DNA of 64,000 bases from Planctomycetota bacterium. Its GTDB lineage: Bacteria; Planctomycetota; UBA8108; JACQVS01. Location: the NCBI GenBank assembly GCA_016209605.1, contig JACQVS010000264.1, positions 1 to 64,000 of the forward strand. The letters run 5' to 3'. Positions 36,483-44,276 of the stretch are shown here, in pieces (the first letter of the stretch is position 1; each line of letters opens with the position of its first letter). Below the pieces are notes generated by a model. That model ran no database searches, had not been told where the DNA came from, and saw only the letters and a program-made list of their open reading frames with translations. The position numbers and the translations under genes are program-made.

Positions 36483-37670
36483 ATGATATCGACCTCGATT
36501 TTAACCGGTGACTCGCTGCGCCAGCGCCTGGAGCGCGCTATCGCCTTCGCCGCCCGGCAGCTCCGCGCCACCCTGAAGACCTGGACTCCCGATCGGCCGG
36601 CGCCGGTCCACACCCGGGCCGGCAAGTGGTACCGCCCCAGGGAGTTGTGGACCGACTGGACCCCCGGCTTTTACGCCGGCCAGATGTGGATCCTCCATCA
36701 GATCACCCGCGAGCCGTCCTGGCGGGCGGAGGCGGAGCGCTTCAGCCGCAAGCTCGAGCCGCGCCGCTTTGACCGCGACGTCCACGATCTCGGCTTCATC
36801 TTCTTATCGAGCTACGGCCGCTGGCACGACCTCCTCGAGGCCGGCGATCCGCAAAAAGATCGTGTCCGCGACATCCTGGTCACCGCCGGCACGGTGCAGT
36901 CGTTCCGCTGGAACGGCTGCGGCTCCCACGGCTTCCTTTACTCCTTCAATGGTCCGCAGTCCCTCTTCGTCGACATCCTGATGAACGTCCGCCTGCTCTT
37001 CTGGGCGGCCCGCCACGGCGCGCCGGCCGAGGTGCACCGCCGCGCCCTCGAGCACTGCCGCACCACGGCCCGCTACCTGGTTCGGAAGAGCGGCAGCGGC
37101 CTCGGCGAGGAGGATGGCCGCGTCGCCCACGAGGCCATCTTCAACGCCGAGTCGGGGCGCGGCGAGTTCCGCTGCCTGTCGACGCAGCAGGGCTACTCCC
37201 CCTTCACCTGCTGGGCGCGCGGCCTGGCCTGGGCGCTTTACGGCTTCGCGGAGGCGTTTCGCTACAGCGGGGAGGAGGAGTTCCTGGAGACCGCCGAACG
37301 CTGCGCCCGCTACTACCTCAAGCGCACCCCCGCCGACGGCGTCCCGTACTGGGATTACGGAGCGCCGCAGATCCCCAACGAGCCCAAGGACAGCTCGGCG
37401 GCGGCCATCGCCGCCTGCAGCCTGCGCCTCCTGGCCGAGGCGACTCGCGACCCGGCGCTCGCCTCGGAATGCCGGCAGGCGGCCGCCCGGATCCTCGAGA
37501 CCCTCGCCGGCGAGGAGTACCTGGCCGAGGGGCATGCCGGCGAGGAGGGCATCCTGCTGCACGGCGTCTACCACCGCCCGCGCGGCTGGGGCGTGGACGC
37601 CTCGACCATGTGGGGGGATTACTTCTTCCTGGAGGCGATCGAGGGGGCGTTGAACTCGCTGCCCAGTTAA
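36483..37670 (+). CDS. Unsaturated glucuronyl hydrolase, GH88 family
   Basis: GH88 enzymes remove the 4,5-unsaturated uronic acid left on oligosaccharides by polysaccharide lyases, acting by vinyl ether hydration. The 395-aa alpha/alpha-barrel product has the conserved D-V-H-D-L-G-F (catalytic Asp in H-D-L-G-F), R-W-N-G-C-G-S-H-G and V-D-I-L-M-N (second Asp), and W-A-R-G-L-A-W near the C-terminal third. There is no signal peptide, so it should be cytoplasmic. The product feeds the 2-keto-3-deoxygluconate route, for which kdgK and eda are present 19-21 kb away. The ATG at 36483 is preferred to one at 36450. Confidence 0.88.
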   Translation: MISTSILTGDSLRQRLERAIAFAARQLRATLKTWTPDRPAPVHTRAGKWYRPRELWTDWTPGFYAGQMWILHQITREPSWRAEAERFSRKLEPRRFDRDVHDLGFIFLSSYGRWHDLLEAGDPQKDRVRDILVTAGTVQSFRWNGCGSHGFLYSFNGPQSLFVDILMNVRLLFWAARHGAPAEVHRRALEHCRTTARYLVRKSGSGLGEEDGRVAHEAIFNAESGRGEFRCLSTQQGYSPFTCWARGLAWALYGFAEAFRYSGEEEFLETAERCARYYLKRTPADGVPYWDYGAPQIPNEPKDSSAAAIAACSLRLLAEATRDPALASECRQAAARILETLAGEEYLAEGHAGEEGILLHGVYHRPRGWGVDASTMWGDYFFLEAIEGALNSLPS

Positions 37671-37916
37671 AAAATCAACGGGAGGATTTATCCGGATGCG
37701 GATTGGGCCTGGCCCACAAGCGGACCAGAAAATGAGCGGAGCCGCTTTCAAATTCCGGCGCGGGCGCGCCGTGTTTGAGCATCTGCTGCCGGATGAACAC
37801 GATCCCGAATCGGGGGCGCCGAGGAAGTCCGGCCGAACGCCCGGCCATCGATCCGGCGGGGATTTTTTCGGCTTCCGATCTCCAGGCGAGCCTTTAGCCT
37901 GGCGGCGCCGCCGCGG

Positions 37917-38831
37917 TCACCGGAGCACCTCGTGGAGATGGAACTTGAACTTCCCCAGGTGGCCGCCGTAGTTGCCGGCGGAGATGGCGGCGATGCCCTC
38001 GTCGCCATCGGGGCTCGCGCAGGCGGCGAGGATCCCCTGCTTCATCGCTTCGCGGATGGCGGCCTCCCCGATGCCGTTCACGATGATCTCGTAGACGGCG
38101 TTGGCCTCGGGGTGGAGCTGCGTGGCCGCCCGGCTCCGCAAGGTCGGGCAGAAAGCCTCGTTGGTGGAGGCCTTGAGGGCGCGGTAGCGCGAGCCCACCT
38201 TGCTGCCGCTCCGCGCCAGGCCGCCCGGGAAGGGGGTGATCACGTCCGGGAGCGGCGCTATGGCCGCCACGGCGCGCTCGGCGGCGGCCAGGGCCGCCTC
38301 CAGCGTCCGCCCCTCGATCAGGAAGTTCCCGCCAGCGATCCCCTTGGCGGCGCGCGCGGCCTCCTCGACCACGAACTCCCCGTCCATCACCGGAATGCGC
38401 CAGAAGCGCCGTCCGCCGATCACCTTGCTCTTCTGGAAGCCATCGCCGAAGTAGCGGAGCTGCTTGCCGAGGGGGAAGGGCTCCGCGTCCGGGGGAGGAG
38501 GCTCGAGGCCGTCGTAGACCGCCGTCGTCGCGCAGGTGAGGACGCACTGGCCGACGCGGTTGAGCACCGCCCTGGCGAGCGCTTCGGTCGAGAAGCCGAA
38601 GAAGAGCACGGCCGCTCCCGGCCGGCCATCCGGGGTGCTCCCGGCCGGGAGCACCCGCTCGAGGCCGGCCTCGGCGTCGCAGGCGATGACCGAGGAGCCG
38701 TAACCGGTGGCCTCCACGGCGGCGGTCCTTGCCCACGCCTCGCTCGCCGCGGTGATGATGAGGCGCGAGTAGCGCATGCGGAAGGCCTCGGCGTAGGCGT
38801 CCTCGATCACGGTCTTCCCGATCAACATCAT
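37917..38831 (-). CDS. ftr: Formylmethanofuran:tetrahydromethanopterin formyltransferase
   Basis: Ftr (FhcD in bacteria) moves the formyl group between methanofuran and N5 of H4MPT. The 304-aa product matches the family along its length: I-E-D-A-Y-A-E-A-F at the start, [17 protein letters not shown], the loop [20 protein letters not shown], and the end [11 protein letters not shown]. The ATG at 38831 overlaps the TGA of the preceding 63-aa gene (ATGA) just after GGGGGG, showing translational coupling. With Fae, MtdB and Fwd in the window, only the cyclohydrolase Mch is missing from the formaldehyde-to-CO2 route. Confidence 0.95.
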   Translation of the reverse strand: MMLIGKTVIEDAYAEAFRMRYSRLIITAASEAWARTAAVEATGYGSSVIACDAEAGLERVLPAGSTPDGRPGAAVLFFGFSTEALARAVLNRVGQCVLTCATTAVYDGLEPPPPDAEPFPLGKQLRYFGDGFQKSKVIGGRRFWRIPVMDGEFVVEEAARAAKGIAGGNFLIEGRTLEAALAAAERAVAAIAPLPDVITPFPGGLARSGSKVGSRYRALKASTNEAFCPTLRSRAATQLHPEANAVYEIIVNGIGEAAIREAMKQGILAACASPDGDEGIAAISAGNYGGHLGKFKFHLHEVLR

Positions 38832-39019
38832 CTCCCCCCTTTCTGAAAATCGGCGCTCGCGGGTAGGGGCTGGATATTGAGCCAATCGGCCCCCCGATCG
38901 CAGGCGTTCGCCGCTGGATCGATGCGGCCGCCTTCGTGGCGGAGCTCGAGGTCGTCGCACAGGCAGCCACAGCGCGCGCAGACGAACGGTGGAGCCGGGG
39001 GGCTCTCAGTCATGTTCAA
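38828..39019 (-). CDS. 63-aa iron-sulfur mini-protein resembling the FwdB N terminus
   Basis: The product contains C14-x2-C17-G-C-x-C21-D-D-L-E-L and C40, the same spacing (C-x2-C-x3-C-x18-C) and D-D-x-E-L as the 4Fe-4S end of FwdB at 28258. It stops there. It is a deliberate-looking gene: its start overlaps the ATP-grasp gene by 14 bp and its stop overlaps the ftr start by 4 bp. It may be a separate 4Fe-4S or zinc module for the C1 complex, the stump of an fhcB whose rest was lost, or part of a split FhcB completed elsewhere. Confidence 0.7.
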   Translation of the reverse strand: MNMTESPPAPPFVCARCGCLCDDLELRHEGGRIDPAANACDRGADWLNIQPLPASADFQKGGR

Positions 39020-40130
39020 CTCCTTCGAATTGGAAGGCGCTGCAGGCCTCCGGCGCCGCCTCGGGGAGCTCGCGGTAGAGCGCTTCCGCCGCCTCGAGGA
39101 GCGACCGCTTGCAAGCGGATGGATCCTTCGCGGCCGCGAAGACGGTGAGGATCGGCCGGCCGCGGGGAATGGCCGTTCCCGCGGCCGGAAGGTCGGCCAG
39201 CGGATGGCGCCTCATGTCCCAGCGCAGCTCCCCTGGAAAAAGGACGGCTGCGCGGGCAAAGAGGACCGCCTTGCCGAGGACTTGACCGCTCCCGAGTGCC
39301 TTTTCTAGGACCTCCACCGAGGCGGTGAAGCGGGGATTGACCTCCACCGGGTAAGGAGCGCTATCGCGAAGGATCGCATCGACCCCGAAAAAGCCGCGCA
39401 GCGGAAAGCTCGCCGCCAGCGCCCGGCCGATCCGGACGAAGCGCCCGCGCTGGTCCTCCGCCAGCGGCAAGGGCCCGATGCTGCCGCAGTAGGCGAAGGG
39501 GGAAGCGCCGAGACGCTCTTCCCCCACGAGCTGGAGGGTGGCGCCCCAAAATTCCGCGCCCCCCCGCCCATCGCCGATATAAACCGCGGCGGCCGGCGCC
39601 CCCTCGATCCTTTCCTGGAGATAATGGCCGCCGGGAACCGGCCCGGAATTCCGGTAGATCGCGATCCCTCTTCCGCCCGCGCCGTGAATCGGCTTTAGCA
39701 GCCAGGTCACGTCCGAAGTTGCGCTCGCGGGCGGCGCCTCGAGGGCGATCCGCGGACAGAGGAGGCCGGCCGCCCCGTAAATCCGGGCCTGCTGGAGCGG
39801 ATCGCGGAGGGGGCCGAGGGCGGCGGCGGGGCTGCCCTCGTTGGGGCGGTCCTTCTCCAGCGCGGCGATGACCTCAGGATGGTTCTCGAGGCCGCCGGTG
39901 AAGATAAAAGGGGCTCGGGGAAGCTCCTTCGCCAGGGCCGGGATCGCCTGAGGATAATCCCCGGGGGCGATCCGGCGGTAGACGCTCGCCGCCTTAATCA
40001 GGTCGCGGTCGCCGAAGAGGTCGATGGCCAGGGGCCTCCGGCCGCGGCGCAGCGCTGACTGGGCCGCGGCGCGGGCGCTCGCGCCGACGATGAGGAGAGG
40101 TTTGCCGGGAGCCGCATCCATAGTGTGCAC
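39006..40130 (-). CDS. ATP-grasp protein of the H4MPT/methanofuran gene set (374 aa)
   Basis: An ATP-grasp fold is supported by the N-terminal Rossmann-like L-L-I-V-G-A-S-A-R-A, the nucleotide motifs W-L-L-K-P-I-H-G-A-G-G-R-G-I and Y-L-Q-E-R-I-E-G, and the metal-binding V-E-V-N-P-R-F. ATP-grasp genes recur in bacterial H4MPT C1 clusters, and one archaeal ATP-grasp enzyme (MfnD) ligates glutamate to tyramine in methanofuran synthesis. By context this gene may make the methanofuran-type cofactor needed by Fwd and Ftr. The specific substrate is inferred, not seen. Confidence 0.75.
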   Translation of the reverse strand: MHTMDAAPGKPLLIVGASARAAAQSALRRGRRPLAIDLFGDRDLIKAASVYRRIAPGDYPQAIPALAKELPRAPFIFTGGLENHPEVIAALEKDRPNEGSPAAALGPLRDPLQQARIYGAAGLLCPRIALEAPPASATSDVTWLLKPIHGAGGRGIAIYRNSGPVPGGHYLQERIEGAPAAAVYIGDGRGGAEFWGATLQLVGEERLGASPFAYCGSIGPLPLAEDQRGRFVRIGRALAASFPLRGFFGVDAILRDSAPYPVEVNPRFTASVEVLEKALGSGQVLGKAVLFARAAVLFPGELRWDMRRHPLADLPAAGTAIPRGRPILTVFAAAKDPSACKRSLLEAAEALYRELPEAAPEACSAFQFEGVEHD

Positions 40131-40181
40131 GTTTTAATCCCAAAGCTTCGAGGCTGTCAATATCCATCGCCATCATAGCTA

Positions 40182-40211
40182 TTGCAATGGCGCCGAGATT
40201 TCTGGTATATC
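40182..40211 (+). promoter_or_regulatory. Candidate fae promoter
   Basis: TTGCAA (40182-40187) and TATATC (40206-40211) are 18 bp apart, about 90 bp before the fae ATG and in an AT-rich stretch. This is the best sigma-70-like match in the divergent 170-bp region. Confidence 0.4.
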
Positions 40212-40300
40212 TTTGTTGGATTTTTAAGGGTTTATTTGTCTTCTTATCAACGTGCATTCCGCCAGGGAGCGGGATCCAGGAAACAGAAGGAGAGCGTGTT

Positions 40301-40798
40301 ATGTCGTTGCTTATCGGAGAAGCTCTGGTTGGAGAGGGGAATGAAATCGCCCACATCGATTTGTTGATCGGCGACAAGGATGGGCCGGTCGGCCACGCCT
40401 TCGCGGCGGCCCTGGCGGACCAGAAGGCGGGCCACTCCAACCTGCTCGCGGTGCTGGAGCCCAACCTCCTGGCCAAGCCGGCCACCGTCCTGATCACCAA
40501 GGTCACCATCAAGGGGGCCAAGCAGGCCGTGCAGATGTTCGGGCCGGCGCAGTACGCCGTCGCCAAGGCGGTCGCCGATTCGGTCGCGGAAGGGGTGATT
40601 CCAAAGGACCAGGCCGACAAGCTGGTTTGCATCTGCGGCGTCTTCATCCACTGGGAAGCCAAGGATGATGCCAAGATCCGCAAGTACAACTACGAGGCGA
40701 CCAAGCTGGCCATTGCCCGCGCCATGAAGGGGGAGCCGCGGATCGAGGAAATCGCCGCCAAGAAGGACAAGGCCAAGCACCCCTTCATGGGCGCCTGA
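40301..40798 (+). CDS. fae: Formaldehyde-activating enzyme
   Basis: Fae condenses formaldehyde with H4MPT to methylene-H4MPT, both detoxifying formaldehyde and feeding its oxidation. The ATG at 40301 (AAGGAG 9 nt upstream) gives 165 aa, the normal size; the ORF is open further upstream but not needed. Family motifs: G-E-A-L-V-G-E-G-N-E-I-A-H-I-D-L at the N terminus (the His being the proposed catalytic residue), G-H-A-F, K-A-G-H-S-N-L-L-A-V-L-E-P-N-L, and F-G-P-A-Q-Y-A-V-A. The mtdB gene follows by 39 bp. Its presence strongly suggests that the host meets formaldehyde. Confidence 0.96.
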   Translation: MSLLIGEALVGEGNEIAHIDLLIGDKDGPVGHAFAAALADQKAGHSNLLAVLEPNLLAKPATVLITKVTIKGAKQAVQMFGPAQYAVAKAVADSVAEGVIPKDQADKLVCICGVFIHWEAKDDAKIRKYNYEATKLAIARAMKGEPRIEEIAAKKDKAKHPFMGA

Positions 40799-40837
40799 GG
40801 CCGGCTAACGATCTCGTTATCAACAGCAAGACAGCTA

Positions 40838-41719
40838 GTGTCGGACAAGAAAAAGATCCTCATCCAGCTGGACAGCGATCCGATCCCGAGCGTCTTCGAT
40901 CGCATCGTCGCCATCGATGCCGGCGCCGATGAGGTCTTCAGCTACGGTGGAATCGCCCCGGAAATGGTGCGCGACCTCATTTACGGGGCGATTTTCACCC
41001 GCGGCACCAAGGATCTCAACCACACCGCCGTTTTCATCGGCGGCAACGACCTGGCCCGCGGCGAGGAGATGCTCGGCCGCGCCGTGAAGAGCTTCATCGG
41101 CAGCCTGCGGGTCTCGGTGATGCTCGATTCGAACGGCGCCAACACCACCGCGGCGGCAGCCGTGGCCTCGGCCGGCCGCCATCAGGAGCTGAAAGGGGCC
41201 GCCGTTCTCGTCCTGGGGGGCACGGGGCCGGTGGGGAAGAGGGTGGCTCGGTTGTGCGCGCGGGAAGGGGCGGCGGTGCGGCTGGGCTCGCGCAGCCTCG
41301 ACAAGGCGAGGCAGGCCTGCGAGGAGATGCGGGCCAGGATCGCCCCTGGCTCCGGCAGCCTCAGCCCGGCAGCCACCCAGAGCGAAGCCGAGCTGAGCCG
41401 GGCCCTCGAGGGGGTGCAGGTGGTGATCTCGGCGGGAGGTCCCGGCGCCCTCCTCCTTCCCAAGAAGGCGAGGGAGCGGTTTCAGCAAATCAAGGTCATG
41501 GCCGACCTCAACGCCGTGCCGCCCCTGGGCATCGAAGGCGTTGACGCCATGGACAAGGCCGCCGACCGCGATGGGGTGGTCGCCTACGGGGCGATCGGCG
41601 TGGGCGGGCTGAAGATGAAAATTCACAAGCAGGCCGTGGCCGCCCTCTTCGAGCGCAACGACCAGGTTTTCGATGCCGAAGAAATTTTTAAATTGGGCCG
41701 CGCCCTGCCCGCCCAGTAA
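40838..41719 (+). CDS. mtdB: NAD(P)-dependent methylene-H4MPT dehydrogenase
   Basis: MtdB oxidises methylene-H4MPT to methenyl-H4MPT using NAD(P)+. A GTG start gives 293 aa. The N-terminal folate-like domain has Q-L-D-S-D-P-I-P-S-V-F-D and the Rossmann domain has V-L-G-G-T-G-P-V-G-K-R-V-A (about residues 127-139). Further matches are D-L-N-A-V-P-P-L-G-I-E-G and the end G-V-G-G-L-K-M-K-I-H. These separate it from MtdC-like and folate enzymes reasonably but not fully. It sits between fae and the LuxE-like gene in one apparent operon. Confidence 0.93.
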   Translation: MSDKKKILIQLDSDPIPSVFDRIVAIDAGADEVFSYGGIAPEMVRDLIYGAIFTRGTKDLNHTAVFIGGNDLARGEEMLGRAVKSFIGSLRVSVMLDSNGANTTAAAAVASAGRHQELKGAAVLVLGGTGPVGKRVARLCAREGAAVRLGSRSLDKARQACEEMRARIAPGSGSLSPAATQSEAELSRALEGVQVVISAGGPGALLLPKKARERFQQIKVMADLNAVPPLGIEGVDAMDKAADRDGVVAYGAIGVGGLKMKIHKQAVAALFERNDQVFDAEEIFKLGRALPAQ

Positions 41720-41769
41720 AATCAGGGCTTGGTTTTTATTCATCGCAACCCCAAGAGAGTACGGCTGTC

Positions 41770-42849
41770 ATGTCTTCAGAACTGGAAAAAAAGGTCAAGC
41801 GTGCCCGCGAGCAGCTCGACGCCCACGTCCGGGAGATCGTCGCCTGGCACTTCAATCCAGAAACCGGCTGCCCTTTCTGGCTGGAGTACGCCAGGTCGCT
41901 GAAGTTCGACCCCCGCCACGCCATCAAGTCCTACGAGGATTTGAAGCTCCTCCCGCACTTCGAGGATGAATGGCTGCGCGGCGGCCCGGTGCGCCGCTGG
42001 GTGCCCAATGCCTACTCGGACCGCCCGATTTACATCTTCGAGACCGGCGGCTCGACCGGCGTCCCCAAAAGCCGCATCAGCATCGAAGACCACAAGATCG
42101 ACTACGAGATGTTCAGCCAGACCCTGCCGGAGAAGTGTTTCCCCCGCGGCGCCAACTGGCTGATGCTGGGCCCCAGCGGCCCACGGCGGCTTCGCCTCGC
42201 GGTCGAGCATCTCGCCCAGCACCGCGGCGGGATCTGCTTCTGCGTCGATCTCGACCCGCGCTGGGTCATCAAGCTCATCAAGAAGGGGTGGATGGACCAC
42301 CTCAAGGCCTACAAGGACCACGTCATCGACCAGGGGGTGACCATCCTCAAGGCCAACCACAGCATCAAGTGCCTCTTCACCACTCCCAAGCTGCTCGAGG
42401 CGCTGGCCGAGCGCATCGACCTCAAGGAAGCCGGCATCACCGGCATTTTCTCCGGCGGCACGGAGTTCACGCCGCAGTGGTACCGCTTTGCCACCGAGGA
42501 GCTGCTGCACGGGGTCTACATGACGCCAACCTACGGCAACACCTTGATGGGTCTTGCGGCCAGCAAGCCTTTCGTTCCCGAAGACAACTACAAGATCACC
42601 TACCACGCGCCGCAGCCGCGCGCCGTCATCGAAGTGGTCGACTTCGAGGATCCCGAGAAGCTCGCCGACTACGGGCAGAGCGGCCGCGTCATGCTGACCA
42701 CCCTGACCCGGGAGTTTTTCCTGCCGCGCTTCCTGGAGCGCGATGAGGGCGAGCGGGAGCGGCCCATCGAGCTTTACCCCTGGGATGGCGTGAGCGGCGT
42801 CCGCCCGTACCGCGCTTTGGCATCGACCGTCGTCGAAGGAGTCTATTGA
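41770..42849 (+). CDS. LuxE/PaaK-like acyl-activating enzyme (359 aa)
   Basis: The adenylate-forming core motif E-T-G-G-S-T-G-V-P-K is at about residues 94-103, followed by G-I-F-S-G-G-T-E-F-T and T-P-T-Y-G-N-T-L-M-G. The short length (about 360 aa) and loss of the usual large C-terminal AMP-binding lid resemble LuxE acyl-protein synthetases and short PaaK relatives. LuxE passes an activated acyl group to a Cys of its partner LuxC. The next gene, an aldehyde-dehydrogenase-like protein, overlaps by 1 bp. The pair would then reduce a carboxylate to an aldehyde; the substrate is unknown. The link to fae and mtdB may mean aldehyde or formate metabolism. Confidence 0.75.
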   Translation: MSSELEKKVKRAREQLDAHVREIVAWHFNPETGCPFWLEYARSLKFDPRHAIKSYEDLKLLPHFEDEWLRGGPVRRWVPNAYSDRPIYIFETGGSTGVPKSRISIEDHKIDYEMFSQTLPEKCFPRGANWLMLGPSGPRRLRLAVEHLAQHRGGICFCVDLDPRWVIKLIKKGWMDHLKAYKDHVIDQGVTILKANHSIKCLFTTPKLLEALAERIDLKEAGITGIFSGGTEFTPQWYRFATEELLHGVYMTPTYGNTLMGLAASKPFVPEDNYKITYHAPQPRAVIEVVDFEDPEKLADYGQSGRVMLTTLTREFFLPRFLERDEGERERPIELYPWDGVSGVRPYRALASTVVEGVY

Positions 42850-44276
42850 TGCTGCACCTTTCCGTCCTCCGCTGGGGGGAGCCCTACATCAGCCTCGACA
42901 AGCAGAAGGTCTTTCACTTCGCCACCGGCGAGCCGGTGGCGGAGGTCAGCCAGGCCAACGGCGGCTTGATCGAGCGCGACCTGCGCCAGTCGCGTCGCGC
43001 CCGGAGGGCGCTGCTCGAGATCCCCTGCGCCGAGCTGGTGAAGATGATGAAGAAGGCGGGCGAGCTGTTCATGACCGCTCGGCTGCCCATGGGGGACGGG
43101 ACGCAGGCGCCGGAGGAGTTCGTGCGGGCTCAATCGGCGACCGCCGGGCTGCCGGAGCACATGTGCCGGAAGAACATGGAAAAGCTGCAGCACGTGCTCG
43201 CCAGCATGGACAGGATACTCGACGCCCTGACCCGAGGCCTGGACCTTTCGTTCCTGAGCGCCGGCCACGGCATCGACCGCGAGGGGAGGCTCTTGAGCTA
43301 CCAGGCGCAAGCGCCGGTCCTCGGCATGGTGCTCCCCAGCAACTCGCCGGGCGTGCACGTGCTGTGGCTGCCGGTCATCCCGCTCCAGATCGGCCTGGCG
43401 CTCAAGCCGGGGCCTCAGGAGCCGTGGACGCCCTACCGCATGGCGGAGGCGATGTTCCAGGCCGGCATTCCTCGCAACGCCATCGCCCTTTATCCCGGCG
43501 AGGCGGAGGCCGGCGCGGCGGTGGTCAACAACTGCCGGAAGAGCCTGATCTTCGGAGGCTTGCCGACGGTCGAACGCTACAAGGGGAATCCCGCGGTTCA
43601 GGTGCATGGGCCGGGTTACTCGAAGATCCTCTTCGGCGACGATCAGGTCGGCGAGTGGGAGGCGCACCTCGACATGATGGAGGAAAGCGTCTTCGCGAAC
43701 AGCGGCCGCGGCTGCATCAACTGCTCCGGCATCTGGGTGCCGCGCCACGGCCGGGCCATCGCCGAGGTGCTGGCCCGGCGGCTGGCGGTTCACGAGCCGC
43801 TCCCGCCGGCGCATCCGGAAGCGTCGCTGGCGGCCTTCACGGTGCCGGGCCAGGCGCAGCAGATCTCGGCGGCCATCGACCAGGACCTCAAGGCGCCGGG
43901 CGTCGAGGAGATGACGGCGAAGCACCGCAAGGGCCCGCGGCTCATCGCCCGCGAGCGCTGCGCCTATCTCCTGCCGACGGTGGTCTACTGCGACTCGCCG
44001 GAGCCGGCCATCGCCAGGAAGGAGTACATGTTCCCGTTCGTGGCGGTGGTGGAATGCCCGCAGGAGAAGATGCTCGAGTCGATCGGCCCGACGCTGGTGG
44101 CCACGGCGGTGACCCGCGATGAGAAGTTTCGCCGCGACCTGATCGAGGCGACCTCCATCGACCGCTTGAACCTCGGCCCCATCCCGACCACCCAGCTCAA
44201 CTGGCTGCAGCCCCACGAGGGGAACATCGTCGACTTCCTCTACCGCCCGAGGGCCTTCCAGATCAAAAACTCGTGA
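42849..44276 (+). CDS. Aldehyde dehydrogenase/LuxC-like acyl reductase (475 aa)
   Basis: ALDH-superfamily layout: cofactor domain with V-L-G-M-V-L-P-S-N-S-P-G (about 160-171), L-K-P-G-P-Q-E-P-W and I-F-G-G-L-P-T-V, then the catalytic domain with S-G-R-G-C-I-N-C-S-G, whose first Cys fits the acyl-thioester nucleophile. ALDH glutamate motifs are less clear, as in acyl reductases of LuxC type. The start codon ATG overlaps the TGA of the LuxE-like gene. With it, this should be an NAD(P)H-dependent acid reductase or, in reverse, an aldehyde-oxidising system. It ends in a 14-bp convergent overlap with the esterase gene. Confidence 0.78.
   Translation: MLHLSVLRWGEPYISLDKQKVFHFATGEPVAEVSQANGGLIERDLRQSRRARRALLEIPCAELVKMMKKAGELFMTARLPMGDGTQAPEEFVRAQSATAGLPEHMCRKNMEKLQHVLASMDRILDALTRGLDLSFLSAGHGIDREGRLLSYQAQAPVLGMVLPSNSPGVHVLWLPVIPLQIGLALKPGPQEPWTPYRMAEAMFQAGIPRNAIALYPGEAEAGAAVVNNCRKSLIFGGLPTVERYKGNPAVQVHGPGYSKILFGDDQVGEWEAHLDMMEESVFANSGRGCINCSGIWVPRHGRAIAEVLARRLAVHEPLPPAHPEASLAAFTVPGQAQQISAAIDQDLKAPGVEEMTAKHRKGPRLIARERCAYLLPTVVYCDSPEPAIARKEYMFPFVAVVECPQEKMLESIGPTLVATAVTRDEKFRRDLIEATSIDRLNLGPIPTTQLNWLQPHEGNIVDFLYRPRAFQIKNS

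Noticed and set aside
37917-38831. Methenyl-H4MPT cyclohydrolase (Mch) as the identity of this gene
   Set aside because: Family motifs along the whole length match the formyltransferase Ftr/FhcD; no Mch gene is seen in the window.
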